Assembly: GCA_031284475.1 (NCBI GenBank)
Contig: JAISZV010000283.1
Span: 1 to 14,122, forward strand
Direction: 5' to 3'
Length of the DNA: 14,122 bases
Origin: Proteiniphilum sp.
Lineage (GTDB): Bacteria > Bacteroidota > Bacteroidia > Bacteroidales > Dysgonomonadaceae
The notes under the pieces were generated by a model. It was given only the letters and a program-made list of their open reading frames with translations, did not search any database and was not told the origin of the DNA. The position numbers and the translations under genes were made by a program. Below are positions 14,029 to 14,122 of this stretch, one piece after another; position 1 is the first letter of the stretch; the number at the start of each line of letters is the position of its first letter.

Positions 14029-14036
14029 CAAAAATA
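14029..14036 (-). promoter_or_regulatory. -7 box of the permease promoter
   Basis: The minus strand reads TAttTTTG, a full consensus match, 20 bases before the ATG at 14009. About 19 bases further upstream there is only a partial -33 element (TTTAT). It supports 14009 as the original start. Confidence 0.5.
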
Positions 14037-14080
14037 CGCTTTTTTGCTTATGGAAATAAAGATTGTCAGTTTTTTTTCAT

Positions 14081-14088
14081 TATCTTTG
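14081..14088 (+). promoter_or_regulatory. -7 box of a divergent unit running off the window
   Basis: TAtcTTTG is a full consensus match on the plus strand, 45 bases from the permease -7 box on the other strand. The nearest upstream TTG (14063-14065) has a short 15-base spacer. An ATG at 14117-14119 could start the next gene, but only six coding bases are visible. Confidence 0.5.
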
Positions 14089-14122
14089 GCGCTGTTTACG
14101 TTAAAAGTCTTTGTGAATGGAA

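Overview
The window looks like the chromosome of a member of the Bacteroidota, probably order Bacteroidales. Four things suggest this: a pyrG-yidC gene pair, a SusB-related GH97 glycosidase next to an ECF sigma factor, a ClpC with an acidic linker, and promoters of the Bacteroidota type (TTTG, a spacer of about 19 bases, then TAnnTTTG) instead of the E. coli -35/-10 type. The family or genus cannot be fixed from the sequence alone; a Dysgonomonadaceae- or Parabacteroides-like lineage is only a guess. Gene density is ordinary and no transposase, integrase, phage or CRISPR gene is present.

Left part, plus strand (1-5249): the 3' 94% of pyrG (CTP synthase), then yidC (membrane insertase) 9 bases later. 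Next come a small very acidic protein of unknown function and an OmpA-type lipoprotein with a glycine-zipper segment, followed by a strong intrinsic terminator. Last is a free methionine-(R)-sulfoxide reductase of the GAF type, whose only visible promoter-like sequence lies upstream of that terminator.

Middle (5250-5920): a near-ideal promoter drives a transcript that first contains a 36-base 5' fragment of tRNA-Gly and then an intact tRNA-Gly(GCC), closed by an intrinsic terminator. Beyond it lies an array of almost five 41-bp tandem repeats with internal inverted repeats.

Right part, minus strand (5921-14009): a two-gene unit of secreted GH97 glycosidase (predicted retaining, alpha-galactosidase-like) then an ECF sigma factor, with no anti-sigma gene or SusC/SusD pair; a GNAT acetyltransferase; and clpC, whose stop codon overlaps (ATGA) the start of an exported protein with 17-residue repeats. 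A 364-base gap between that gene and the GNAT gene holds a duplicated gene end and a possible sigma-factor remnant. The last gene is an AI-2E/PerM-family permease interrupted by an in-frame TAG at codon 14. The right edge carries divergent promoter-like boxes for the permease and for something beyond the window.

The best leads are the amber codon in the permease, the tRNA-Gly fragment in the leader of its intact copy, the 41-bp repeat array, the sigma factor without an anti-sigma partner, and the coupling of clpC to an exported repeat protein.
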